This document shows, one piece after another, positions 10,340 through 20,292 of a stretch of DNA of 64,000 nt. The translations under genes were made by a program, and so were the position numbers. Positions within the stretch are counted from its first letter, which is position 1, and each line of letters starts with the position of its first letter. The notes below the pieces were generated by a model. That model saw nothing but the letters and a program-made list of their open reading frames with translations, ran no database searches and was not told the DNA's origin. The stretch covers positions 3,812,175 to 3,876,174 of the forward strand of contig NC_088322.1 in assembly GCF_910592395.1 (NCBI RefSeq), read 5' to 3'. This DNA is from Lineus longissimus (taxonomy: Eukaryota > Nemertea > Pilidiophora > Heteronemertea > Lineidae).

Positions 10340-12900
10340 GTACGATATTACAGTGAACCTGAAAAAATCACAATCGAGAGTTAGCTTAACTCATTGGTTA
10401 CTAACAACACTAAATCAATTTCAAAATGAAAAAAAACGCATAAACATTCGTATAGGAAGGGATTCAATGTGTATTTAAGGCAGACATCGCCGATGCAAGC
10501 ATTGTGATATCCATTTCTGAGCACGACCAGTGAACTCATTGTGCTGTTGATCAAATGACACTTATTCTTCTGAACATGGCAAAATAATGTATAAAAGCGT
10601 GTACATCTCTCTATACAAAACGCCCAAGGGCCTGGCGCTCAGCTGATATACATGCCATAATATTTGCAGCAGTCAGACATTCTGAATAGATGGATCCCCT
10701 TCAGTGTCATCTTGGATTAACACAGAACAAGGCTAGTGTACACATTATCAAAGGTGTAGTTTTCTGTGTTTTTACTTCACAGCACCCTCAATAGAGTTAC
10801 ATGTACCCAGTGAGCAATCCGCCAATGGCTTCTGAGACAATCTGGCTAAAACCTCCTGACTTTGGCTAATTTTTTTCAAAAGGAAATTGGATTAGGCTAA
10901 ATAAAATATGGATTAGCTATCAATTTGACTAAGCAAATTCCCAGGAGAGCTCCAACCCTGGGTGGCTAACTAAAGAAACAGAACTGGAAGGTTCTTCGAC
11001 CTGACACATGACACCCCAATAGATGATCGTAGCCAATTTGAAAAATCTGAAGTGGTGTGTAGAAGTTATTGAGCAGAAGGGAATTACCACCTTTCTACAA
11101 AGCGCCCCCTATCGGGCAGAAAATGAAGGATATAGACAAATCAAAAGACATATTATGTACCCCGGGTAGTTGACCCTCTCATAAAAGTTTCATGAAAATT
11201 ATTAAGGTGAAACTAATTTTTTTTAGTTTTTCACTAATGCCCCCTGGTGGCAAACCGAAGAAATGGATTTGAAGAACCTTTCATTACCTTTGAATACCGT
11301 TCATTCACCTTACAAGGATTTTTATTAGGGGCCTATTTCTGAATAGAATTTAATTTTAAACATTTGATGGAAATTGCCAACATTTGAATCACAGTGAAAT
11401 AGGCCTAACTACATGTAGATTCTTGACATTGTTCAAGTAATAGTAAACAGTCCACTCTTTTCATTCAATCAAGCTTTGCCTTTCCATTGAGCTGCACAGT
11501 TCAATCGAGCTACCATTCCAGCACTACTATAAGCTACATAAATCCTTGGATAGAGCTGTGTCAAAGACTTCCACTGAAACCAGTTTGGGCAAAAAAACTG
11601 CACATCCATGCAAGCTCGGAATGTACCGGTACCTATAATGTCTCGGTCAAAATTGCCAATTCTGCATGATTAAGCCAGTCCAAATCTAATCTTGCCTTCT
11701 TGAGTTTAATGGTGAAAAGTGGCTAAAAACAGAGGTATCATCCTGATTTGAATATACACTCATGAGAATATTTTAGTTGATTCATGTATTTAAATCATCA
11801 GGATGGTAATAGATTAAAATGGGACTCTTACCAAAAAATAGTGTTTGCCGTACATTATTTACGAGGTATTGTAGATTCCATTATATTAAAATCAATTCTC
11901 TTGTTTATCTGTAGTAATATGAACCATAAAGTCGACAGGAGATGAGGGAAAGCCTGGGTTCATTTTTGAAATAAATCTAATTCAAATTAATTTATTGAAA
12001 TTTGTTTAGGTTAGACAGCATTAGGCCTATAAATAAAGAAATTGCCACACGTGGGCCCTTTTCTTTGAATTGTGTGTCGAGGAATGGGGACCAAGACTAA
12101 GAGATAATATCACCAGATTTGATAACCTGATCAAAAAATCAGTAGGCATAGGCCTGTGTGTTTCTGATACCATAGATATTACTAGGGCCTAGTGCACATC
12201 ATGACCATGATGACATGGTAGGCCTAGGCCTCTTCTCCGCACCTAGTATCTTATCCGAAATTAGATAGGTAGTTCTTTGTGAGCAAAGCTTCCTCACAAA
12301 ATAGAAAAAAATATTCCAGTTCCCGGACAGGCAGCCAGTCCAGGCTATGAACATGATGATGATGATGATGTAGCACCAAAATCTGGTGCCCTACCAAGGG
12401 TTTCTCTTTAGTTTTTGGGATTTTTGTCTGAAACCCTGGTAGGACACCAGTTCCTCCCATTCACGGTGTGTAGAGGGTCTTGCCGGCGTGATCACGTCGG
12501 CGCCAAAATAAAAGAAATTCCCGAACATACCACCACACTGGCAGCCGGCATGGCTGCTGACAACAACACGTGTCTCGGACATGCCAGTCTTTCAATGAAG
12601 CCTAACCACTCCATTTAGCGAATTTACTTAGTATACTGTAACCAAACTATTTCTAGACACACTTAAACATCCGTCTACAACAACATATCGAGTGTCAAAA
12701 GCAATGTCACACGTAATTAGCAAGAAAATCTCACTTACCGGTGAACAATGTGCGATCTCAGCTGCAGCAAACCAGGAAGAGATCACAACTTTGAAAAATC
12801 CGAGTGTGGGGATAGAAGGTGTGTATAGCGTGGATAAAAAGGCACCAAATGTGATTTCAGCAATAAACCACAGCTCTTTATATTCCTACCCGCCCACACA
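10340..12900. other. No gene seen; host repeats
   Basis: Non-coding sequence with AGGCCTA/TACATGTA words typical of some marine invertebrate genomes and a short (ATG)n run at about 12352-12370. Open frames of 60-75 codons occur but lack splice context or recognisable composition. Confidence 0.4.
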
Positions 12901-12904
12901 AGTA

Positions 12905-13035
12905 TTTGAAAATTAACTCAACAAAACTTTGTTCAGTTATTTTTCACCAAAATTAACTCAACAAATGTGGACTTTCGATAACAAAGTTTGCAAATTAACG
13001 CAACAAATTTTTCAAATAAAGTCATATTTTGTTGA
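12905..13035. repeat. Three AAATTAACTCAACAAA units
   Basis: AAATTAACTCAACAAA or a one-base variant occurs three times, about 40 bases apart. A related stretch, GTTCAGTTA then TTTT then AAAATTAACTCAAC, is found again upstream of the virus-like gene at 38753. Confidence 0.55.
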
Positions 13036-13269
13036 AGATGGTTAAAAGGTTACTTACCATTATTAACACCCTAGGCGCCTAGCAACACTATTCATCCGGG
13101 GACGATGTGCTGGATCCTAATGCCAACATTATCTTTGATTAGGCTAACCATGTTAGGGCAATATTTTTTTAATTTTATCCTGGCAAAAATTTGTCTAATT
13201 TTATCCTAGCAATTTTGTTTACTTTATAAGAGGGAGAACACGCATGTATTTGAAATCATTCATGGGCCA

Positions 13270-13300
13270 AACCAAATTCAAATTCAAATTCAAATTCCGT
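13270..13300 (-). repeat. (TTTGAA)n tail, possible LINE 3' end
   Basis: On the minus strand, AATAAACGG runs into AATTTGAATTTGAATTTGAA, the kind of microsatellite tail that ends many animal non-LTR retrotransposons. The upstream minus-strand sequence to about 13900 contains only broken frames. No reverse transcriptase motif was found, so this is a weak call. Confidence 0.3.
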
Positions 13301-14140
13301 TTATTGAACCTTATAAAACGATTTACATGGGTTTGAAAGACAATAAACAGTAGTGCAGTGTTGTAAGAAAAGAGAAGAATAGGAGAAAGGAGAGTGTGAT
13401 CTGTCTTCGGAATTGTACACACTCCCCATAGCGTGAAAGAAAATATATAATACAATAAACAGTGACAAGAATACAGTATATATATACAAGACGCAACACA
13501 GTACAATGGAGCACAAAGCAATTAAGCTAAAAAAAAAAATCTTTTGTAGTTCATCTATATACGAACGCATCATCGGTTTACGAGGAAGACGGCAATCAAG
13601 TATGCTGCTGGTGAGTACATTTTCCTTGATGACTCTTTCTTGCAGAATTTTTTGGCATTGATGGGATTGCATATTTGATTGATAGTATTGTAGATGGTAT
13701 TGGGTTTACTGAAATCATTTTTACTTATCAAATACCGTTCCGAAGCCAATCCTATCTGCTCTACCGATAGGCCTATGTAATAAAAGGATATATGTAAAGT
13801 GACGGGATTGGGATTGTAAACGGGAGTGTGAACGGGACTTACAATATTGTCGGTATCGGGATTACAGATGGTATTATGATATGCTTCGAAATTATGCTCA
13901 GTTATCAAATACCGTCTACAAATACAAATTCGTCTGCACTCCCTATCGGCCTATGTTAAATAACGTTCATAATACGCCTGTATGAATGTATGTCATAATA
14001 AGCCTGTAGGAAAAGTGTCAGGATTGAGATTGTAAACGGGACTGAACTTAATGTTTGATGATATTGGAACTTGATATCGGAATTGACAATATTGTAGACG
14101 GTATCCGGTCTTCACCAAACCACCCCGTTTTTCTTTTCAG

Positions 14141-15191
14141 AAAACGACGACGAGAACACGTGCCCCATTGAAGGATGTTTTGCAAAGTTCACCTTCAAAC
14201 GAAGAAGCATGGGCTGAATCCTGGTGATCCCGATTATCATCGATATCTCAGGTTGACTAAGATAACAAGTCCTACCGTGGCGAAAGTGGAGATGGAAACG
14301 GATGTTGCGGAGGGTGTTGTCGTCCAGGATGCGGACAATGATGATAGTGGTGATGATAGCAACTATATCCCAACATCTGATGGGGACGATGACGATGACG
14401 ATGACGATGATGACCTAAGTGATAGAGATGATGATATTCCCGAGTTATTGCAATCCGAAATTCGAGGATTTAAAAAATGGTTGACATCGTTCGGTGGCGG
14501 ATCCAAGAGTGAAGCATCGAGTCTTCAATCGGCCAGCCAGGTCAAAATTGTGTTGAAAAACTTTGGCAATAAAAAGTTTGAGTCAACGTCGATTATTTCG
14601 AATCTGGATGAAATCGAAGACGAATTTATTCCAAAAATGCTCGAAACAAAGCAGGCGAGTACTGTTAAAAATTACCTACTGTCCTTTCAAAAATTCGTGA
14701 AGTTGGGTGATATGAAACAAAAGCCATGGATTACCAAAGACTGTGCCGATTCTATCAACGAACATGTCAAACTGTGGAACACTTCATTACATAAGCTAAT
14801 CTCAACTCGAGCTCACGAGAAAAAGGACTTACTTAGGAAAGCTATTGTAACGGTGGAACAAGTGCAGGCATACCTGAATGGCGATCGTGCGGAAAGAGCA
14901 CTAGAAATCCTGAACGATGATTTAGACACTGTTTCGCAACAGGATCATACTAATGCGCGGAACCATCTGATAATGTTGTTAGTTTTAGCGAACGCTACAC
15001 GAGCAGGTCCGATTATCAATTTAACGATCAATGATGTTGTGAACGCTGATGACAATATTCACGGTGAGCGTTGTGTTATGAACGTTCTCGTACATAAAAC
15101 TGAACAAAAATATGGCACGGCACAGATTTCATTATCAGTGGAAGAATATGAACTGTTACGTTCTTATATTGACAAGGTCATAATGTCCTAA
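14141..15191 (+). pseudogene. Second Crypton-like tyrosine recombinase copy, truncated
   Basis: An acceptor (TTTTTCTTTTCAG) is followed by a frame encoding a finger start (TCPIEGCFAKF). A one-base frame change near 14180-14190 then leads into the main frame, which carries the second half of the finger (KKHGLNPGDPDYHRYL). That frame continues through an acidic Asp run, IRGFKKWLTSFGGG, KQASTVKNYLLSFQKFV, the box I segment NATRAGPIINLTINDV and the lysine segment HKTEQKYGTAQISL. It stops 2-3 residues from the position where the 4744-5495 copy has an intron, so the C-terminal catalytic exon (box II, box III, Tyr) is missing. The very next bases carry the AACTTCC motif that marks the virus-like block. 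It is either a host gene interrupted by the insertion or, less likely, a captured viral recombinase. Confidence 0.6.
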
Positions 15192-15251
15192 CTTCCACTT
15201 TCAGTGGTACAAAAATACGAGAGGTCAAACAGGAAGTTAGACAACTTCCGT
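15185..15251. promoter_or_regulatory. Left junction of virus-like block with AACTTCC motifs
   Basis: Three copies of the block-wide motif fall here: AACTTCC at 15190, CAGGAAGT at 15230-15237 and ACTTCCG at 15244-15250. They separate the truncated recombinase from the convergent gene ending at 15252. This is my best estimate of the left edge of the viral segment. No target duplication could be recognised because the right edge lies outside the window. Confidence 0.45.
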
Positions 15252-18218
15252 TTATTCGTCATCGTCCATCACAACACTGTCTTTGTATTTGACAGGTGTT
15301 TCGGAGGTCTTTTTACTACGCCCAGTACGCGATTTCTTTGAGCCACCACTACTACCACCTTTCTTATCCTTTTCTTTACCCTTGAAGGAGAAATTTTTCT
15401 TTACCTCAGGGTCATCTTCGGCCAAACCCTTTGCACCTTCGCCACCACCACCTCCACGGCTACCACCACTTTCTTCGGTAACCGATGTTGATGTCGTCTC
15501 ACTGCTCGCATCTCGTTTAGGTGGTTCTGGCGCGTCTTCCTTTTCTTCGTCTTCCTCCTCATCCACATCACCACTACTACCATCGCTGTGTGCTAAGCTT
15601 TCGGGTATGACTTCGAAACTTTCTGGTGCTTCACTTACACTTGATCTGCGACTGCTCGCTCTTGTACCAGCGTTAGATCGCATCGCTTCTGCTAAACGTA
15701 CCATATCGCGGTCGTGTTCCTCTTTTTTTCTTTGGTAATCCAATAGGAAATATTCGTATTTATCCCTGCTGGAGTTTAGGATTTCGAGCTGTTCGTATCT
15801 GAATCGTTGAATAAATGAATTCAGTTCCGATTCAATGTCCTTGATCAAGTTGTGTATTTCGTGGTACAACGCATTGAATTCCGTGTTTTGGGCGTTTATT
15901 TCGCTGTTATGTTTAATGTACAGTGATTTTAACTGTTTACTCACGTCTTCAGCTTCGTTGTTCTTGCCGTTCGAATGTAAATTTTTGATCTTACTTTCAA
16001 GTTGAGCACATTTGCGAACAAATTGCGACATTGAGTTAACATTTCGAAGAGTAAGATCTTTCAATTGTTCCAAAAGTTTTAACATTTCCTTCTTGTTATT
16101 CGTAATTACTATTTCGTGTTTGTCGCGGTGCTCTTCCTGAACCTTGACTATATGTGTTCGCATGTCATCTCGCAGTTTATCAAGTTTCTCGATTGCACTT
16201 TTGTCTTCGCTAGCAACGTTGGACACTGTCTTATTAGACATATCCGTCATTCGTATGCGTAGTTTATCATTCATGTCGGCTATAAATGATTTTAATGTGG
16301 CATTCGATGCTTCAATCATACCGTTGAAGTCGTTTGTTATATTGTGCGTTTCATCGTTTCTATTTTTCAACAATTCACGTCCTACAGTTTCTAAATTCAC
16401 TGTAGCTGATATTGCTCTGGCCGGCGTGTAATCTGACGCAGATATTGTTCCAAACTGTTTGTTCGATATGGGTGTTTCCTTAGGGGGTGGTTTTGGAGCG
16501 CTTGGTGTTGTTGAAGTCGCTGTCAATGACTTTCCGATACTTGCAAACTTGTCACCAAATCCCAAAGAAACTGACGGTGGGGTTTTGAATGAAGACGAAC
16601 CGTATCCTCCACTGTAGCCTCTACCGTAGCCGCTTGCACCCGTACCGCTCGATATACCAAACCCACCGCAGATACCAGCGCTGCTGCTACCGTATCCACC
16701 ATATCCTGGTCCCGGTGACCACATGCTACCTCCTCCAAAACCTATACCCGTTCCACCAATACCACCAATACCACTGCTAGGTGGTGGAAGGAAGCTCGAT
16801 GATGACGACGTACCGTACGCAGGGCCATATGACGATGGTGCGGAAGGTCTGTATCCACTGAATCCACTTCCAGTAAATCGGCGTTTACTACTTGAGGATG
16901 CTCCAACACCACCAGCACCGCTTTTGCTCTCGCTCTTTGTCCATCTTTTTCTCTTACCACCACCAATCAAGCTACTACTGTCGTAGTCTGAATCATAATC
17001 GCTGTCACTGTCTTTGCCTGGTTTTCCACCGGAACGGAGTAACTTGGCCGGATCGAGAATAACACTTCCTCCCACGTCTGTTGCCACCGAGGGAATGTAA
17101 TACGTGCGTGGCGGAGACCATTTGTCATCTGGGTCGAACAAGAAAGGCTTGATTTCGTAAATGTCTTTGCCACTACACTTGTATTTTGGCAAGTTGCTTG
17201 TGATTTGATCTGTCCTACCGATTTTGATGTATGCAATGTCTCTGGCTTGTCTGTTATACATATGACGAGGTCCTGCGTAAATGCATTTCTTTTTAACCAT
17301 GTTGAACAGATGTTCTTCCCTGTGTTTGACATCTATCAACCAGAAAGATATCGTATAGGAACAGTCGATTACGTCTGGTGAGCTACCGTCACCGATATAT
17401 CGCAGTTTACAACTGTATTGGCAGTTCAGTTTATCGTTTTTTAAACGCGAAGACAGCCGACCCATTCCACATTTCGGTATTGTAGTGTTTTGTGGACACA
17501 CAGATTCGGGATATGGTGCAATCACTACGTATAGATCGCAGTCACTCCTCCTGAGTTGTTCTACGTTGAATAGACGATCGGTTGGAATACGTAAGCCGTC
17601 TTCGAAAATTCCACGACATACAGCCATTGTGGTCAGCGTGTTGTAGATGGGTATGGTCAACACGTCGTTTCTATCGAATGACGCGAGCGCAATGGGTCGT
17701 ATAATGCTGATGAATTTTCGAACAGGGCTTTGCAACATTTCGTTTTCTTCTGCGTTAAAATATGTATCTATATCTTGCTTGAGAGAAGTGAACAGATAGT
17801 CTAGCATTGGCGATGTTGTAGACAGGTTTGTACCAAGATTTTTCAGTTCCATTAGTGTCCGATCACATGTTTCGTATAGCACATTCGTAAAATCCGCATA
17901 GTACGGACTCACGCTCCCCTCCATGAATTTGAGTAGCGCAGATTTTGAAATGTCGATATCGTTCTTGTTCAGGGGGCACAGAGAAAACATCAAGTTACAC
18001 GTTTCTAGAATATCGTACATGTTGTCTGGGAATTTTCTACTGTTCATCCCTCCGCCGAGTTTCTCTTTGTCAACGATGTATTTTTCGCCGAGTGTGATCA
18101 ATGATTTGCATATGACTTGTCTTGTGGGCTTAGGGTCATAATTTCGTCTACTCGATGGGAAACTGCTAATATTCCCATCAGCCACAAACGGGTCCACACT
18201 TCGTACAAGTCTCTCCAT
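15252..18218 (-). CDS. Large modular tegument-like protein, 988 aa
   Basis: I do not recognise this protein. In order it shows an N-terminal globular region (about 1-385) with many Cys and aromatic residues, and an Asp/Ser run with KRKRW-type basic stretches (about 395-430). A Gly/Ser/Tyr-rich low-complexity region follows (about 440-580), then a helical heptad-like region (about 610-800; KLDKLRDDMRTHIVKVQEEH, LKDLTLRNVNSM). The tail is acidic then basic (about 830-988; EEEDEEKEDAPEPPK, KGKEKDKKGGSSGGSKKSR). There is no signal peptide or membrane segment. The starting ATG at 18216-18218 is the first in frame, and the gene is divergent from the 401-aa gene. The modular disordered build is typical of large-virus tegument or nucleoprotein components; that role is inference. 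Confidence 0.7.
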   Translation of the reverse strand: MERLVRSVDPFVADGNISSFPSSRRNYDPKPTRQVICKSLITLGEKYIVDKEKLGGGMNSRKFPDNMYDILETCNLMFSLCPLNKNDIDISKSALLKFMEGSVSPYYADFTNVLYETCDRTLMELKNLGTNLSTTSPMLDYLFTSLKQDIDTYFNAEENEMLQSPVRKFISIIRPIALASFDRNDVLTIPIYNTLTTMAVCRGIFEDGLRIPTDRLFNVEQLRRSDCDLYVVIAPYPESVCPQNTTIPKCGMGRLSSRLKNDKLNCQYSCKLRYIGDGSSPDVIDCSYTISFWLIDVKHREEHLFNMVKKKCIYAGPRHMYNRQARDIAYIKIGRTDQITSNLPKYKCSGKDIYEIKPFLFDPDDKWSPPRTYYIPSVATDVGGSVILDPAKLLRSGGKPGKDSDSDYDSDYDSSSLIGGGKRKRWTKSESKSGAGGVGASSSSKRRFTGSGFSGYRPSAPSSYGPAYGTSSSSSFLPPPSSGIGGIGGTGIGFGGGSMWSPGPGYGGYGSSSAGICGGFGISSGTGASGYGRGYSGGYGSSSFKTPPSVSLGFGDKFASIGKSLTATSTTPSAPKPPPKETPISNKQFGTISASDYTPARAISATVNLETVGRELLKNRNDETHNITNDFNGMIEASNATLKSFIADMNDKLRIRMTDMSNKTVSNVASEDKSAIEKLDKLRDDMRTHIVKVQEEHRDKHEIVITNNKKEMLKLLEQLKDLTLRNVNSMSQFVRKCAQLESKIKNLHSNGKNNEAEDVSKQLKSLYIKHNSEINAQNTEFNALYHEIHNLIKDIESELNSFIQRFRYEQLEILNSSRDKYEYFLLDYQRKKEEHDRDMVRLAEAMRSNAGTRASSRRSSVSEAPESFEVIPESLAHSDGSSGDVDEEEDEEKEDAPEPPKRDASSETTSTSVTEESGGSRGGGGGEGAKGLAEDDPEVKKNFSFKGKEKDKKGGSSGGSKKSRTGRSKKTSETPVKYKDSVVMDDDE

Positions 18219-18373
18219 ATTGACTTGTTTTTCTTCTTACAATCAATACGCAGAAAATTCGTCTATCAGAAAGCTGCGTGTGGCTATAGTATAACACCAC
18301 CAGAAGCAAACGCTAATAGAAATATTTTCCACGCGTGTCCACAGCTAGAAGGAAATCGGCGTACAACTGACAG
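18219..18373. promoter_or_regulatory. Divergent intergenic promoter region
   Basis: A 155-bp spacer lies between the start codons of two divergent genes. It contains CTATAGTATAAC near 18283-18294, a weak TATA-like sequence usable in either direction. Confidence 0.35.
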
Positions 18374-19579
18374 ATGGCTAAAGTAGCTTCTGGGCCAGTC
18401 GTGGCTAATAAACTTTTATTAGTCCTACACTTTATATTCGCAGCGGCGCTTTTCTGTTACGTGCTCCTATATCGGAACACGATTTACCACACGGATTTAT
18501 CAGACTCTGAGACTTCCGGTTCAACTGCGAAAATCGTAAGTGTATTGAAACCCGTGTTTAAATTGTGTTCAACGCTGTCCGGTTGTTATGAAAAAAACGA
18601 TGCTGGACCACCGTCAGTTAATAAAAACGAAACGGCGACTTCGCTATACGAAACATGTTACGAAAAAATGTATTCTAAATGCGAAGGATCAGACCGATGT
18701 TGCCGTGATTGTAAATTAATCGGGGTCAAAGGACTTTCAGATAAGATTCTAGCCAGAGCAAAGGATCCTGATATTAAAAAAATGCTCGAAAATGAACAGA
18801 CTCACAAACCTTTGCGCATAGACATCAACGACAAGTACAATGAGCCGATAAAGCATTTAATCATCGGCCTATTATCAATAGTCTGCGTTCATATCCTCGG
18901 ACTGGTAGCGAGCAACATGAGAAGGAGCCAGGAGAAAAAATACGTTGAGAAAAATTGCAAAAAGTGTTTCTTTGATTGCTTAACGTGGGTTGCACTGTTC
19001 GTGGTTATAATTGGTTGCTGTGTGTTGCTGATATATTCATTCACAAGTTTCATATCTGCTTTAACCAAAGACGAGAAAATAAACTTCCATGGCATATTTT
19101 TCGAATGTAGAATTATTTTCTATACTTACGTTTCCTTCATATGGGTTGTCATATCCTACTTCTTGGATTTCATATCAAGCATAAATTTTGGATATAAAAT
19201 TGTGAGTTTAAGAAAGAGAAAGGAAATAAATGCCATTGAAAGTGTAAAAAGACACCTTGCTACTGGAAGCGGCGGTAGGGGGGCAGTAAACAGCGAAGGA
19301 TATCAACAATTCGGTACAGGTGTGGAGGGGGAGACTCGAAAAATGCTCGGTGAGGTATTGGACATTATGGAATCGAACAAGACCGAAGAAAAGGCTAGAG
19401 GAAACGGAAAACTCGTCTCGGTATCGGGTGGTCCACAATCCTATGGGATGATACTCATGTTCAAGCTACTTTCTCTCTTAAACGGTATAACTTTGCTTTG
19501 GTGGATTCTCGTGACCGTAGACATTTATTTCCTAAGTACTGGTAGATGTATCATACCACCGTGTGAAAAACAACTGTAA
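18374..19579 (+). CDS. Multi-spanning membrane protein, 401 aa
   Basis: There are four or five hydrophobic segments: about 12-32 (KLLLVLHFIFAAALFCYVLL), 161-179 (IGLLSIVCVHILGLVAS), 203-230 (VALFVVIIGCCVLLIYSF), 245-268 (FYTYVSFIWVVISYFLDF) and 360-385 near the C-terminus. The first loop is Cys-rich with two N-glycosylation sequons (KNETAT region), suggesting a disulphide-bonded lumenal domain. This architecture suggests a virion envelope or ER membrane protein. I do not recognise the family. An AATAAA polyadenylation signal follows at 19606-19611. Confidence 0.7.
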   Translation: MAKVASGPVVANKLLLVLHFIFAAALFCYVLLYRNTIYHTDLSDSETSGSTAKIVSVLKPVFKLCSTLSGCYEKNDAGPPSVNKNETATSLYETCYEKMYSKCEGSDRCCRDCKLIGVKGLSDKILARAKDPDIKKMLENEQTHKPLRIDINDKYNEPIKHLIIGLLSIVCVHILGLVASNMRRSQEKKYVEKNCKKCFFDCLTWVALFVVIIGCCVLLIYSFTSFISALTKDEKINFHGIFFECRIIFYTYVSFIWVVISYFLDFISSINFGYKIVSLRKRKEINAIESVKRHLATGSGGRGAVNSEGYQQFGTGVEGETRKMLGEVLDIMESNKTEEKARGNGKLVSVSGGPQSYGMILMFKLLSLLNGITLLWWILVTVDIYFLSTGRCIIPPCEKQL

Positions 19580-19815
19580 AATTAACGTAACGTACGAAGA
19601 AATGAAATAAATAATTTATATAATATAAAAGCATTTTTTATTCCATTCGTTCGGTTTTCGAAAAAATAATACATACATACATACATGCATTTACAACTTC
19701 CTTTTCAGAACACATTTTCAAATCAGGAAGTTAACACAAGGAATATAAAAATCAGGAAGTTGGGAGTGCAATACGTTTGGACTTAGAAAATTTTCGCAGA
19801 TTTTTTTGTGATTTT
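19580..19815. terminator. Convergent 3' ends with bidirectional poly(A) signals and motif cluster
   Basis: AATAAA for the plus-strand gene lies at 19606-19611, and its complement (TTTATT) for the minus-strand gene at 19637-19642. Two CAGGAAGT motifs (19724-19731, 19753-19760) and the longer minus-strand motif GAAAATTTTCTAAGTCC (about 19777-19793) lie between the gene ends, along with a CATA microsatellite near 19668-19686. Confidence 0.5.
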
Positions 19816-20292
19816 TTAGAAAAGTTTTTTTCGAGGCATTGTGTGTGCGTATTCGTATTGTCCTTCACTCTGATCACCATTCATAACGTCAACAGTCACA
19901 TATTTCGCGTATTTTCGCACTTTCTTTACCCTTTTAGGTCCTAGTAAATTTTGCATAGTGTTTGGCGAAAGAGTTGTTTTATCCGGTGTAAACACACTAT
20001 CGAAGTCGTCCATAGGCACTAGATTTCTTTTGGTGACCCTATTGAAAATGTTGTCTGCTCCTTTCGACACGAAATCCAAGTCTTCCCCTCTTGGGCTTTG
20101 ACACATCGCTGTTGTCGCCGTTACAACTGCTGCTGGATTTGTTACCGAAACATTCGACAAAACTGCTGTCGGTGACCGCTGTAGAAGGAAGTTCGGTACT
20201 GTTCTCTTTCCCGGTGATAACACTGTCATTTCGGTCAGTCTTTTGCTCAGAGGTGACCTTGATTGAATTAACGCCAGTTCGTTCATCGACAT
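19816..20292 (-). CDS. 158-aa basic protein overlapping the KH-like gene
   Basis: An ATG at 20290-20292 opens a frame that overlaps the end of the 423-aa gene by about 254 bases in a different frame, then runs a further 220 bases alone. The C-terminal half (PKRVKKVRKYAKYVTVDVMNG...) is basic and protein-like, and it ends just before the convergent 3' region. It could be a separate overlapping gene. It could also be the displaced C-terminus of the upstream gene after a frameshift, reached by mutation or by programmed frameshifting. I favour a real coding region but cannot decide between these. Confidence 0.5.
   Translation of the reverse strand: MSMNELALIQSRSPLSKRLTEMTVLSPGKRTVPNFLLQRSPTAVLSNVSVTNPAAVVTATTAMCQSPRGEDLDFVSKGADNIFNRVTKRNLVPMDDFDSVFTPDKTTLSPNTMQNLLGPKRVKKVRKYAKYVTVDVMNGDQSEGQYEYAHTMPRKKLF

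Noticed and set aside
12692-12916. 74-codon plus-strand frame
   Set aside because: Short, in AT-rich repeat-bearing sequence, without splice sites or recognisable composition.
13219-13908. Overlapping minus-strand frames possibly from a LINE
   Set aside because: No reverse transcriptase or endonuclease motif; only a (TTTGAA)n tail hints at a retrotransposon.
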